Shown here one piece after another: positions 39,274 through 50,409 of a DNA stretch of 64,000 nucleotides (the first letter of the stretch is position 1; each line of letters begins with the position of its first letter). A program made the position numbers and the translations under genes. This DNA comes from Argopecten irradians. Taxonomy: Eukaryota; Mollusca; Bivalvia; Pectinida; Pectinidae. The notes below the pieces were generated by a model, which was given only the letters and a program-made list of their open reading frames with translations, searched no databases and was not told where the DNA came from. The stretch covers positions 3,661,778 through 3,725,777 of the forward strand of contig NC_091142.1 in assembly GCF_041381155.1 (NCBI RefSeq), written 5' to 3'.

Positions 39274-41127
39274 ATGGGTTTCCCGGAAACACACCTACCC
39301 TCATGGTCAAACATCCAAACATCGGAAACCGTGTTAAATTGGATAAGAGATGGTGTTGTCATTCCATTTGAAAAAGTACCTGAACCCTTTTGTTATACAA
39401 ATCGCCCATTCTCTGCCAAAGAACAGCATTTTATTCAAAGTGAAATAAAACGGTTAAGATCTGCCGGTGTTATTAAAGAAGACAATTCCGTCCAATATAT
39501 TTCTCCAATATCATGTGTGCCAAAACGTAATAAGAAACTCCGACTTATATTTGACTTGAGACATATAAACAATCATGTTAGTGCAAAACATTTCCAGTAT
39601 GAGGATATAAACTATGTTCTTGATCTTGTTCAACCTAATGACAAAATTATCACTGTTGATATCAAAGATGGTTTTTTCCATGTGCCAGTTTCTAATAATT
39701 CTCAAAGGTTTCTGGGCTTTTCATTTGAGGGTAAAACTTACAGGTGGTGTCGTTTACCTTTTGGATTGTCTGTAAGCCCATATTTCTTTTGTAAAACCTT
39801 GAAACCCATTGTCAATTATTTGAGAGGCACAGGTATAAGGGTCAGTGTGTATGTTGACGATTTCATTCTCTTTGCTGATGAAAGCCTTGTTTGTGAACAT
39901 AGAGACACTTTATTATCATTACTCGAAAACTTGGGGATATTAATAAACTCAGAAAAATCTGACCTTGATCCTACTTGTTCTAAAGAATATATTGGATATG
40001 TTATATCTACTGACAGTGATGATGGTGTTCAACTTAAAATACCAAATAAGCGGATAAATAAACTCCGCCACGACATAGGTGTAGTACTCAAAAAGAAAAA
40101 TGTGACAGCTCGTGCTTTAGCTCGAATAACCGGACAGTGTATTTCTATGGCCAAGGCCATAATTCCCGCTAAACTTCTTCTACGGAACTTATATACCCTA
40201 CTTAAACAACGCGTATCTTGGCAGGATGTTTTAACACTAGATAACGGTTGTATATCCGACCTAGAGTGGTGGATGTCAGGATTAAAAACATGGAACGGAA
40301 AATCTGTGAAGAAGTCGGCTATAGACCTTCAGTTAACTACCGATGCTTCAACAATCGGGTGGGGCGGTCACATACAGAATATGGAAGCCCAAGGATTGTG
40401 GACGCCGGACTTTCTTTGCAAAAATTCAAACTGTCGAGAAATGATGGCCGTTTATCTATCGATGCTGTCATTCCGTTGTCAAATCAAAGACAAGCATGTA
40501 CAAGTGTTATCGGACAACATTTCCACTGTAGCCAACATAAAGTTTCAGGGCGGTCCCAGTCAGGACCTTACGTGTATAGCAGCCCTAATTTGGAAGGAAG
40601 CATTAAGAAACAATGTGACTTTGACAGTAAATTACTTAGCTGGAAAACAGAACTGTCACGCAGACTGGCTATCCAGAAGGATACTTCCATCCGATTGGAC
40701 TCTAAACAGAGCCATTTTCAAATATTTAGATCGTCTGTGGGGCCCACACACGATCGATCGGTGTGCGTCGATGACAAACGCTCAGGTAACAACTTACAAC
40801 AGTTGGTTTTACGATCCAACTACGTCGGGGGTAGACTGTCTTGCTCAACAAGACTGGGAGGTACACAACAACTTTATCAATCCTCCATTCTGCCTCATTC
40901 CTCAAATAATCAACGTGTTGCGTACTCAACAAGCGGTCGGAACTTTAATAGCGCCGGCGTGGCAATCAAAAATGTGGATACACGACCTGCGAAAAATGTC
41001 AATTTGTCCGCCAATCCTACTCAAAAACTCAAATCTTACGTTCTACAACCAAGGAGTGAAACCCGAACCTTTGAAAAACAAAAAATGGAAAATCTACGCC
41101 TGGAGAATATCTGGAGCGAAAAGTTAA
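39274..41127 (+). CDS. DIRS-type element ORF2: reverse transcriptase, RNase H, methyltransferase-like
   Basis: 617 residues. Reverse transcriptase motifs include LRLIFDLRHIN, DIKDGFFHVPV, RLPFGLSVSPYFF and the catalytic YVDDF at about residue 193. RNase H follows, with TTDASTIGWGG (Asp near 357), a CREMMA stretch, a SDN and a terminal NCHADWLSR. After RNase H the frame continues through DRCASMTNAQ to an NPPF motif near residue 536, which resembles the adenine-methyltransferase-type domain that DIRS1 and PAT elements carry at this position. The protein makes cDNA from the element RNA. The frame is intact and overlaps ORF3 by 43 bases. The methyltransferase call is the weakest part. Confidence 0.9.
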   Translation: MGFPETHLPSWSNIQTSETVLNWIRDGVVIPFEKVPEPFCYTNRPFSAKEQHFIQSEIKRLRSAGVIKEDNSVQYISPISCVPKRNKKLRLIFDLRHINNHVSAKHFQYEDINYVLDLVQPNDKIITVDIKDGFFHVPVSNNSQRFLGFSFEGKTYRWCRLPFGLSVSPYFFCKTLKPIVNYLRGTGIRVSVYVDDFILFADESLVCEHRDTLLSLLENLGILINSEKSDLDPTCSKEYIGYVISTDSDDGVQLKIPNKRINKLRHDIGVVLKKKNVTARALARITGQCISMAKAIIPAKLLLRNLYTLLKQRVSWQDVLTLDNGCISDLEWWMSGLKTWNGKSVKKSAIDLQLTTDASTIGWGGHIQNMEAQGLWTPDFLCKNSNCREMMAVYLSMLSFRCQIKDKHVQVLSDNISTVANIKFQGGPSQDLTCIAALIWKEALRNNVTLTVNYLAGKQNCHADWLSRRILPSDWTLNRAIFKYLDRLWGPHTIDRCASMTNAQVTTYNSWFYDPTTSGVDCLAQQDWEVHNNFINPPFCLIPQIINVLRTQQAVGTLIAPAWQSKMWIHDLRKMSICPPILLKNSNLTFYNQGVKPEPLKNKKWKIYAWRISGAKS

Positions 41128-42143
41128 CTTCCTCTGGTTGGTCTGACCGTGCGGCATTTCAGGTGCGTTTTAGTTGGGCTAATAGTACTCTTTCTCAATA
41201 CAACAGATGTATCAGAAATTTTGAAACCTTTTGTCAGGATAGGAAATGTGTTTTCCCACCTAGTGAGACTTCAGATATTGCTGATTACCTGTGTTATATT
41301 TCCGACAAAAGCGATCGACCAGAATCGTCACTCAAAATGCAAATCGCAGCTATCTCGTGTTTATATGACGGTATGCGCCTGCAAAATCCTATGCGATGTG
41401 AATCTATACGTAGACTTCAATCGGCTCTAGTAAAATCCGGTACACGACGCCCGGCTACTCGTTCTAGAGTCATGCCTATAACCCCATTCATGGACTATTT
41501 TCGTAAAGGCCAAGACAATAGCAAGCTCAACTTGAAAGACTTGAGACTTAAAGTGATTACTCTACTGGCCTTGTATTTCATGACCCGGCCATCAGACATT
41601 GCTCCAAGGTCAGAGACTTTTGACCCGGTTACTAATACAATTACCACCAGTGCTTTATTCCGAAACAACTTGAAGTTTCACTCTGATGGTTCTTTAACCG
41701 TTACGTTTTTCGGTATCAAGAACGACACTTCTCGCACCGGTTTTGATGTTCGACTTCCACCATCATGTGACGATAAATTGGACCTTGCTAAGGCCTTATC
41801 AGTGTATTTAGAACGAACAAAAGAAATGGTACCCCCCGATGGACCAGTACTTGTGTCATTAAGTAAACCTTACACTTGTTTATCACCTCAGACAATTTCC
41901 TCGATCTTGATGGACGCTATTACGTTAGTTGGTCTCCGTGGACAAGGATATACCGCCAAATGTTTCCGCCCCACCGGAGCTAACGCGGCAATTCAATCAA
42001 ACGTCGATCCCGAAACCGCTATGCACATAGGGCGTTGGAAAACTAAGGACGTATTTTATAATCACTATGTTCACTCCATGGCACCATCAGGGTTTGTTGA
42101 TAACATTGCTCAGTTCAAGGGGTTAAGATATGGTGAATCATAG
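41085..42143 (+). CDS. DIRS-type element ORF3: tyrosine recombinase
   Basis: The frame is open from 40248, but the first ATG fitting the end of ORF2 is at 41085, giving 352 residues. An N-terminal core-binding part (STLSQYNRCIRNFETFC) is followed by the catalytic part: Arg in FMTRPSDIAP (about residue 168), Arg in AKCFRPTGAN (about 295), the GRW box and the nucleophile Tyr in FYNHYV (about 328). The HxxR position reads KCFR, so the usual His is replaced, a variation I have not checked against other DIRS enzymes. In this superfamily the enzyme inserts a circular DNA copy. No stop or frameshift interrupts it. Confidence 0.88.
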   Translation: MENLRLENIWSEKLTSSGWSDRAAFQVRFSWANSTLSQYNRCIRNFETFCQDRKCVFPPSETSDIADYLCYISDKSDRPESSLKMQIAAISCLYDGMRLQNPMRCESIRRLQSALVKSGTRRPATRSRVMPITPFMDYFRKGQDNSKLNLKDLRLKVITLLALYFMTRPSDIAPRSETFDPVTNTITTSALFRNNLKFHSDGSLTVTFFGIKNDTSRTGFDVRLPPSCDDKLDLAKALSVYLERTKEMVPPDGPVLVSLSKPYTCLSPQTISSILMDAITLVGLRGQGYTAKCFRPTGANAAIQSNVDPETAMHIGRWKTKDVFYNHYVHSMAPSGFVDNIAQFKGLRYGES

Positions 42144-42251
42144 ACTTGTACCAATCTGCAGTGTTCCATAATCAGACATTCATAACACAGACATTCCAGG
42201 TTTAACATGCATGTACAGTTTATTCAAATCAGTTGGTTACATTTCTAACCT

Positions 42252-42369
42252 GTATGTGTCCTACCATGCATTTCTAGTCAGTATGTGTTCTACCATATAA
42301 ATATTTTTCTAGTCAGTATGTGCCCTACCATATAAATATATTTCTAGTCAGTATGTGTCCTACCGTATA
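42252..42369 (+). repeat. Tandem repeat in element 3' region
   Basis: Four starts of GTATGTGxxCTACC at 42252, 42281, 42315 and 42351, each unit ending in ATTTCTAGTCA-like sequence, with 29- to 36-bp periods. It lies between the recombinase stop and repeat B1. Confidence 0.8.
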
Positions 42370-42442
42370 CAGCATATTTTCTTTACTCAATCATTTATAC
42401 TATATTTGAAATAGCTTATCTCGTTTCATTTTCTCTTCATTT

Positions 42443-42509
42443 AGGCATATCTTTAATAAAATGTTCCAATGTAGTGTGACGTAAGTTTTTATTTCTTTGA
42501 AATGGTAAA
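42443..42509 (+). repeat. Split direct repeat B1
   Basis: 67 bp (starts AGGCATATCTTTAATAAAAT) identical by eye to 42662-42728. It contains an AATAAA that may serve the element transcript. It abuts A2. Confidence 0.9.
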
Positions 42510-42591
42510 CTGTAGTCACACCAATTACGACATTGATGATTTACGGCAGTTTACGACTGCCGTAAATTGGTCATCGTCTTTGCCATTTTAA
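42510..42591 (+). repeat. Split direct repeat A2
   Basis: 82 bp identical by eye to A1, including the 11-bp stem hairpin. Confidence 0.9.
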
Positions 42592-42661
42592 GTCTTTATT
42601 ATTACTGTATATATGTTAGGTTATTATTGTCATGCCCTGGGTTTTGTATGTGGTGAAGATA

Positions 42662-42728
42662 AGGCATATCTTTAATAAAATGTTCCAATGTAGTGTGACG
42701 TAAGTTTTTATTTCTTTGAAATGGTAAA
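42662..42728 (+). repeat. Split direct repeat B2, right end of element
   Basis: 67 bp identical by eye to B1. Similarity stops at 42728, which sets the right boundary. Confidence 0.9.
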
Positions 42729-43854
42729 TATTATTTTTGGTGTTAATTAGACATACTTATACACGATTACACATCAATTATTGTCCAAATGATGAATATC
42801 ATTTATGCTCTGTCGGCGATGGAGCATCTTTAAGTAAATGACTGAAAATCACAATTGTGTAGTGCCGTTCACCCACAGAGGCATATTATCATACCATTTC
42901 AATTTTTTCCCAAATTCACTCGAATAAATGTACCATTAAGCTTTGCATGGTTATTTTAACTAAAGGCAGCTGGTCAAATAAATAAACAATTCATTAATAA
43001 AAAAACAAAGCCAATGATGTCTTCTTTTCAATGCAAATGCTTCATCAGTTTTTAAAAATTCTTGAAAGTAGTTAAGATTAAATGTCAGTTCGATCGAAAG
43101 TGAAAACAATGTCTTTCATCTTGTAAAGCATTATAGCCATGGCCAGGGCATTTTAAAGTTATATGTGCCGAAATTCATGATTCAGGAGCTTTTAATGTCA
43201 TTCGCTTCCAAAAATTACCAATATTTTGAGAAGCACAATACTTAAAATGCATAGGTTTTAATTTTTGAAAAATTAATAAGAGCTCAAAATGGATTTTGGC
43301 TGTACTGCCATAAATCATGATATTTACTCTACAGTCAAACGGTGAAACCAAGAAGTTTGGTTACCATTTCATAACACATATTGACATTAATAATTATAAT
43401 GTGACTTAGATGCATTTGCATCTAAACACACATACATCATAAAAACATATTTCAAAGCATAATTTCCGTGTTGTTGCAAATGTTTATAAGCATACGACAT
43501 GTTTGTAAATACCGTTAGATGATTTTCACAGCTGAATTCATCACAATATAAGGTTTTTAATAAATCATATCTGTTTTTTTTGTGTACATATGATTTTAAG
43601 TCCTAGATAAAGAGTTTGGAATAATGATTTCGACCATGACATAATTGTAAGCATATTGGGATCAACATCATTAAAAACACATATAGTAAAACACGAAATC
43701 TTTGGGACCAGCGAAACCACAAATATATAGCAATCATCTGATAGGAACCTTTATTTATTGTAGTATTTATTCATATGTTTATTTAGCTATTTATATAATT
43801 CTAACTTTTCAGGCACTATTACATTGAATGTCTTCAAATAACTTTTCTGTAAAA
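42729..43854. other. Intergenic with a fragment of foldback-arm sequence
   Basis: 42740-42810 (GTTAATTAGACATA, CACATCAATTATTGTCCAAATGATGA) matches sequence inside the right foldback arm near 46365-46430. The rest is AT-rich with no gene seen. Confidence 0.55.
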
Positions 43855-43893
43855 TACGGCGGCGTATTAGGGCCACTTCAAAGTTTTATTTAT

Positions 43894-44124
43894 CTTGTAC
43901 GTACAAGTTAGTATCTTGTACGTACAAGTTAGTATCTTGTACGTACAACTTAGTATCTTGTACGTACAAGATAGTATCTTGTACGTACAAGTTAGTATCT
44001 TGTACGTACAAGTTAGTATCTTGTACGTACAAGTTAGTATCTTGTACGTACAAGTTAGTATCTTGTACGTACAAGTTAGTATCTTGTACGTACAACTTAG
44101 TATCTTGTACGTACAAGATAGTAT
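43894..44124. repeat. Left outer array, 11 x 21 bp
   Basis: Eleven exact-length 21-bp units. Each is the 14-bp perfect palindrome CTTGTACGTACAAG (a few variants) plus a 7-base spacer such as TTAGTAT. Confidence 0.95.
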
Positions 44125-44912
44125 AATGTTGAAACTCTCGGTATTAAAGGCTGTGGCTGGTTAACTGTCACAATGGCATCGCATGAAGCTATACGTATAT
44201 TACGTAAACTTTGTTTAAGCCAAAGGGAGAAAAGAATATATGTTGTGGAGTTGTAATGCTGTGATAAGTTTCCGAACACATATACAGAGTATTTACTATG
44301 ATCATCATTTGGACAATAATTGATGTGTGTATATATGTCTAATAAACACAAAAACACATATGAAATAATTTGTTTTGCTTTTGTTGTCTGTGAAATCAGT
44401 GACTCATTCGAATTAGGGCATAATGCCTAGGATTTTTTTTTTCGGAGGCAGTAATTATTTTTAATACTACTATTCTGAAGTAAAATAAATGCTCAAACAT
44501 TTCCAATAATGGCACCATTGTGAAGTATTTAACTTTTATTACTGAAGAAAATTACGAATTTGTTTAATGGATAAAACTTATCATTCATCGGAGATGTATC
44601 ATATCCATTTTATCACTAAATGTATCTTATCTATAAAACAAGCAACTATACAGTTTTCTCGAAAGGAACTATACAGTGTCAGTTTCAAAATAATGCAAGT
44701 GACTATACAGTTTCAACTCATAATCCGGCAATTTCAAATTACGATTGTGAAAAAGATATTGTTCTCATTAATATATATTTATATTTTTAATATTGTCAAA
44801 TAAGTTATGTGATCGTGCTTGAAGCAATGCAAAGTAGACCGACTATCTTTAATTACGAAAAATATCAGGCGGGTGACTCAATTCTGCGGTGATGAACAGC
44901 AGTTCAACTCAA

Positions 44913-45792
44913 CTTGTATGTTCAAGATACTAAGTTGTACGTACAAGATACTATCTTGTACGTACAAGATACTATAAGTTGTACGTACAAGATAGTAACT
45001 TGTACGTACAAGATACTAAGTTGTACGTACAAGATACTAACTTGTACGTACAAGATAATAACTTGTACGTACAAGATACTAACTTGTACGTACAAGATAC
45101 TAAGTTGTACGAACAAGATACTAACTTGTACATACAAGATAATAACTTGTACGTACAAGATAATTACTTGTACTCACAAGATACTAACTTGTACGTACAA
45201 GATACTAACTTGTACGTACAAGATACTAACTTGTACGTACAAGATACTAACTTGTACGTACAAGATACTAAGTTGTACGTACAAGATACTAACTTGTACG
45301 TACAAGATACTATCTTGTACGTACAAGATACTATCTTGTACGTACAAGATACTAAGTTGTACGTACAAGATACTAAGTTGTACGTACAAGATAGTATCTT
45401 GTTCGTACAACTTAGTATCTTGTACGTACAACTTAGTATCTTGTACGTACAAGATACTATCTTGTACGTACAAGATACTATCTTGTACGTACAAGATACT
45501 ATACGTTGTACGTACAAGATAGTATCTTGTACGTACAAGATAGTATCTTGTACGTACAAGATAGTATCTTGTTCGGACAAGTTGTATCTTGTACGTACAA
45601 GTTATTATCTTGTACGTACAAGTTATTATCTTGTACGTACAACTTAGTATCTTGTACGTACAAGTTACCATCTTGTACGTACAAGTTACTATCTTGTACG
45701 TACAACTTATAGTATCTTGTACGTACAAGATAGTATCTTGTACGTACAAGATAGTATCTTGTACGTACAACTTAGTATCTTGAACATACAAG
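44913..45792. repeat. Central array with orientation switch, about 42 units
   Basis: About 880 bp of the same palindrome-based unit. Spacers read ATACTAA before about 45390 and TTAGTAT or ATAGTAT after it, so the array itself is the centre of the inverted repeat. Flanks on both sides (GAACAGCAGTTCAACTCAA) are reverse complements. Confidence 0.93.
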
Positions 45793-46605
45793 TTGAGTTG
45801 AACTGCTGTTCATCACCGCAGAATTGAGTCACCCGCCTGATATTTTTCGTAATTAAAGATAGTCGGTCTACTTTACATTGCTTCAAGCACGATCACAGGT
45901 TTATTAACTTATTTGACAATATTAAAAATATGAATATATGTTAATGAGAACAATATCTTTTTCACAATCGTAATTTGAAATTGCCGGATTATGAGTTGAA
46001 ACTGTATAGTCACTTGCATTATTTTGAAACTGACACTGTATAGTTCCTTTCGAGAAAACTGTATAGTCGCTTGTTTTATAGATAAGATATATTTAGTGAT
46101 AAAACGGATATGATTCATCTCCGATGAATGATAAGTTTGATCTATTAAACAAATTCGTAATTTTCTTCAGTAATAAAAGTTAAATACTTCACAATGGTGC
46201 CATTATTGGAAATGTTTGAGCATTTATTTTACTTCAGAATAGTAGTATTGAAAATAATTAACTGCCTCCGAAAAAAAATCCTAGGCATTATGCCCTAATT
46301 CGAATGAGTTACTGATTGCAAAGACAACAAAAGCAAAACAAAATATTTCATATGTGTTTTTGTGTTTATTAGACATATATACACACATCAATTATTGTCC
46401 AAATGATGATCATAGTAAATACTCTGTTATAAACATTTACATATAAGTGTTCGGAAACTTATCACAGCATTACAACTCCACAACATATATTCTTTTCTCC
46501 CTTTGGCTTAAACAAAGTTTACGTAATATACGTATAGCATGCGATGCCATTGTGAGAGTAAACCAGCCAAAGCCTTTAATACCGAGAGTTTCAACATTAT
46601 ACTAT

Positions 46606-46745
46606 CTTGTACGTACAAGATACTAAGTTGTACGTACAAGATACTAACTTGTACGTACAAGATACTAACTTGTACGTACAAGATACTATCTTGTACGTAC
46701 AAGATACTATCTTGTACGTACAAGATACTAACTTGTACGTACAAG
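46606..46745. repeat. Right outer array, 7 units
   Basis: Seven 21-bp units, the first core at 46606 and the last at 46732, in inverse orientation to the left outer array. The four-unit difference shows expansion or loss after the arms formed. Confidence 0.95.
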
Positions 46746-46784
46746 ATAAATAAAAGTTTGTAGTGGCCCTAATACGCCGCCGTA

Positions 46785-49398
46785 GAAGGCCGTAGGTGTA
46801 CAATGTGATCTAATTCTTGGCCAAGTACCTGGGACATTCTATTCGAAGTGTATTTTATACATAATTGTACTTACCGTCATTTCTTTACAACATACATATA
46901 TATCTTTGTTATTATAAATCAGTAATACATGCCAGAAAGTTGCAAGGCACAATGATTCAGCATAAATTTTATATCGAACAATAAACACCATAAATACTTA
47001 TTCGAAATATATATTTATATAAGCCTGCATGATATATCTTTTAAGATATAAATCTATTGTCATGAGAACTTCTTGATATCATCGATGTGTACATTGCACT
47101 TGAAACACTTCATTTGCCGAAAATATTAAATATTCAAAAATATATCAATCGTTCGATGCTTGTCGTGAATAAACAACTCTTCTTTAATATGAACTTCATC
47201 TTATTCCATTTTTATACATCTGTATACTAGTTTACAAAAGTAGCATAAAGTATGAACAATAAAGATGTAGTATTAGTAGTATTACGTTTGAGTTAAGATA
47301 TTGGGGTAAAGAACATCACTCAAATCTTTTAGATTCTAAAATATTTTTTTTCTTTGATCCTTGAATTGCGTTTATCTTTGTTCGTGACATGCCAGGTCTC
47401 AACAATATCCTATGTCATAAAACTTAGCTATCGAGCATTATTGTTGCGTTGAAATTTGCTTTCAACATTACAAGTACATGTCAATTTGTGTTAACTGCAT
47501 GATGAATCGAGAAAGCAGTGTCGTGTTACGTGGAGCATAATACTGGTACATACTACTGGTGTTACTTCCGTGACTTATATCAATAACATACATTAGTATA
47601 TATATTACAAGATAATGGATAAGCCATTAGGGATATAATCTAATAATGTAATATCTTGTTAACTTTGTTTTAAATATTACTCCTTAATAAGTCAGTGTAA
47701 TGACCATTTACAATTAAAATAAAATATTTGTAGATAATGACCTAGTTAAAAAAAAACCCAATGAAACATGCATAAATTCCCGCGAAGCAGTTGACTGTCA
47801 CTGCGCGCGTCACGCGAAACAACATCGAATTGAACCTTAATTTGTTTACATAGATTAACAGTGAGCATGTTGTTTGTTGTAACTTCATTTTATACCATCG
47901 ATATATACTCGTAGATAGTCTTTGGATATTAATGTTATCGATAAAATTTTGATTTTTGTTCAGGAAAAAACTTGAGCATTTAGCTAGCTACACTGTAATT
48001 ACTATAACATACGTATGGATGACAATAAATAGCGATAAATGTAAGTGCCTTTAAAGAAATATTTCAACAAAGTCTGGACTATTACAAGGCTCTATCCTTG
48101 ATCATTTATCATTCCATTTAATCTGTACAATACATAAGTACCACGTTTAAATCATAAGATTTGAGAGCTACCATAAATCTTATTGTTTACAATTCACTCA
48201 GTACATTATAGGGTAGAATGCAATAAATTAGATAAGTGGCGGCAATCAAGTTTGCACTAAAATTATATCAACCTATACATAATTTTAACATCTTAATGAT
48301 ATAAGTCAAGATTTAGTTATTTGCAAATATAAATTACTTTTGAAGAAGTGACATGGGATTTAAGTCACTTGGTTGTAAATAACGTTTGTTTCATTTTTTT
48401 CTATTATTTTTCTTCTTTACTTACTTTTTTTCCCTTTATTTTTTTTTTACTTTTTAAATTCCATATCCTTATATTTCCATCTACTTCCAGTTCCCGTTTA
48501 ATCTATTTTAAACCAGATGGGAATAATCAGGCTATAAACTCTCATTTGGTCAAACGAATGAATATTTAATTACGTTTCCGTCGCGTCACGATGTATACTG
48601 ACGCCTATACATAACGGTCAAATAATTTAAAAAGAGGTTTTGAAGTTGTGCGGTCTATAAACTCCAATAGTATTATAGTGTTGACAATATAGCTTTTATT
48701 GAAAAATATTATCGCATTATTTTAATTGTTCGGTTGTTTAAACAGTATTTGGGTGGATCTATATTCAGAAGCTGATGCTATAACTGTTCATTTTATTGAA
48801 CTTGGTGACGTCACCATTAGCGCAAGCGGGAAATTCACATATTTTTTAATTTTAATGATCGTAATGGAAATATAAAAATCAAACTGTTATCAGATTGAAC
48901 ATCAAGCTGAAAACGGACGCCATTCAATTTATCTTTCTTCCAGTTGTCGGGATGTGCAATCTGGTAACCGTTTATTGTTTAATTATGTGCGACCTCCGCA
49001 ATATAGTGATTTTATTCTTTATTTTAGTAAATAACATATATGTTATATATACGGGAGTACGTCATTAAATGCCTTGAGCAAACCAGTTTTTAATGAAAAT
49101 TAATTTAGTTAAAAAGCCAACCAACTTATTACAACATATAAATATTACTTACTCTATTTATGCAGTTAAACCGCTCAGTCGCTTATAATTGAGTTAATTA
49201 CGATTATTTTACAATTATTTTATTACTAATGGCTTTATTTGGACTTTTTTGTTAAGTTTGAATATCTATAGCGATATTACTGTTCTATGCATTCCCAGGG
49301 ATTGATAACTCAGGTAAATATCAGCGAAGTATCATAGCCGTAGTCTGACGCTGTCTGGTATTATATACCAAATAGCCCAACAATTTATCATAGATAGT
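46785..49398. other. Intergenic, no gene seen
   Basis: AT-rich sequence, frequent stops, no splice-consistent coding exons and no repeat I recognise. Confidence 0.6.
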
Positions 49399-49406
49399 TA
49401 TAAATA
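49399..49406 (+). promoter_or_regulatory. Probable TATA box of gene B
   Basis: TATAAATA sits about 28 bases before an initiator-like CTCACAACC near 49425-49432. A GTAAGT donor follows at 49483. The spacing fits a Pol II core promoter for the untranslated exon below. Confidence 0.4.
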
Positions 49407-49427
49407 TCAAATCGCCAACACCTACTC

Positions 49428-49482
49428 ACAACCAGCCGCATATCATACACAACGTATCTACAGAAGCATGAATAGGGAAGAG
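49428..49482 (+). other. Probable untranslated first exon of gene B, with short uORF
   Basis: It ends at a strong GTAAGT donor (49483). The exon with the gene B start codon has a good acceptor just before 50883 (TTCTTGTTGTAG), so an upstream exon is required and this is the nearest good candidate. An ATG at 49469 would read MNREET and stop just after the splice, making a short upstream ORF. The start position is inferred from the TATA box. Confidence 0.4.
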
Positions 49483-49578
49483 GTAAGTGAATACGCATAC
49501 AAAATATCTATGTTGCAAAATGTTCTCTGATATTTGGTTGTTAAATATATACAAACATTATAAGAATAATTACATCAA

Positions 49579-49680
49579 CAGGGTATAATTTTGGCAGAAA
49601 TAAATAAGGATTAAGAATTGAACCTTGTACAGGGTATAATTTCGGCAGAAATAAATAAGGATTAAGAATTGAACATTGTA
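49579..49680 (+). repeat. 51-bp tandem duplication
   Basis: Two copies of a unit beginning CAGGGTATAATTT and containing GGCAGAAATAAATAAGGATT, with two or three mismatches. It lies in the gene B first intron. Confidence 0.9.
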
Positions 49681-49989
49681 GTATCACTGCGCTGATATGT
49701 ATGTTTTAACACCACTATTATATCATTGTCCCAGACGTACTTCTCTTTCATAACTACGTCTGTAATACTGGCTGGTCTAGGGCAATACACTCATGTCGCC
49801 GGAGTCTGTTTTGCATGGCTACCCATGCAATAAAGCCTCGTGACGTCACGGCGTCAACAAAATTACTATTTCATAGGTAAATTTTAATCTACATGTATGA
49901 AAAATTGACTTTGAGTCGAGGTTTTCTTCGAATTTATTTCAAAATGGCGAGATATTATAGCTGTAAAATTGCAATAAAACGTCGTGGTA

Positions 49990-50165
49990 TGAAAGGAAAA
50001 ATACTCTTTCATAATTGGATATGAAGGATAGGGATATTCTACGCTCACAAAATGTTGCAAACCTCCCCCCACAAACCTCGGGTTTCACCAAATTTTGTGA
50101 TCCTCGGGTCGAATATCTCATTCACATATCCACAAATGAAAGAGTCTTATATTCTCCCATACTTG
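49990..50165. repeat. Imperfect inverted repeat
   Basis: ACTCTTTCAT, GGATATG, GATATTC and TCACAAAAT blocks on the left recur in inverse order on the right up to GAAAGAGTCTTAT. It may be an old MITE; arms are diverged and flanking duplications are not clear. Confidence 0.45.
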
Positions 50166-50409
50166 ACAGGGTTATCTCGTGGTTGGTAGGGAAAAGATAA
50201 CTATGTCGTTTACAAGGGAATGGAAAAAAGAGCTCACACACGCTAGACAATGACGTGACGTCATCATCACATCCGGTATCTATTGGCGACGACGTCATTG
50301 ATTTTGACGCATTGCGACATTCCTATGATGGTTGCGCTTTGGATATGTTTCTATTTAACTGTATTTTCAGCAGGTTTCGTTTAAGTATGGGAGAAAGAGA
50401 ATCAAACAA

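Larger units (their letters stand above)
38338..42728 (+). mobile_element. DIRS-superfamily retrotransposon with PAT-like split direct repeats
   Basis: About 4.4 kb bounded by split direct repeats in the order A1 (38338-38419), three ORFs, B1 (42443-42509), A2 (42510-42591), B2 (42662-42728). Copies of A and of B look identical by eye, and B1 abuts A2 exactly, the junction expected of a circular intermediate. The coding order is Gag-like, RT/RNase H/methyltransferase-like, tyrosine recombinase. Established knowledge: DIRS, PAT and Ngaro elements use a tyrosine recombinase instead of a DDE integrase and leave little or no target duplication. Open frames and unchanged repeats suggest a recent insertion. 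It lies between genes A and B. Confidence 0.92.
43855..46784. mobile_element. Foldback element with palindrome-array arms (non-autonomous)
   Basis: The whole 2.9 kb is an inverted repeat. Both ends read TACGGCGGCGTATTAGGGCC inward, followed by near-identical sequence up to TTTTATTTATCTTG. TA at each edge may be the target duplication. Each arm has an outer array of 21-bp units (11 units left, 7 right), a unique spacer of about 0.8 kb (about 44125-44909 and 45796-46600, reverse complements with few differences) and half of a central array. No transposase is encoded; open frames in the arrays arise from the 21-base period and are not genes. The superfamily is not clear from the termini alone. 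Confidence 0.88.

Noticed and set aside
40248..41084. Upstream extension of the recombinase frame
   Set aside because: It overlaps the RNase H and methyltransferase part of ORF2, and its translation shows no recombinase motif. The ATG at 41085 fits the ORF2 end.
43886..45791. Long open frames on both strands in the 21-bp arrays
   Set aside because: The 21-base period is a multiple of three, so open frames follow automatically. The translations are simple repeats in all frames.
43894..45792. CRISPR-like regular array
   Set aside because: Spacers are 7 bases and nearly constant, the units are palindromic, and the setting is eukaryotic; it is a foldback arm.
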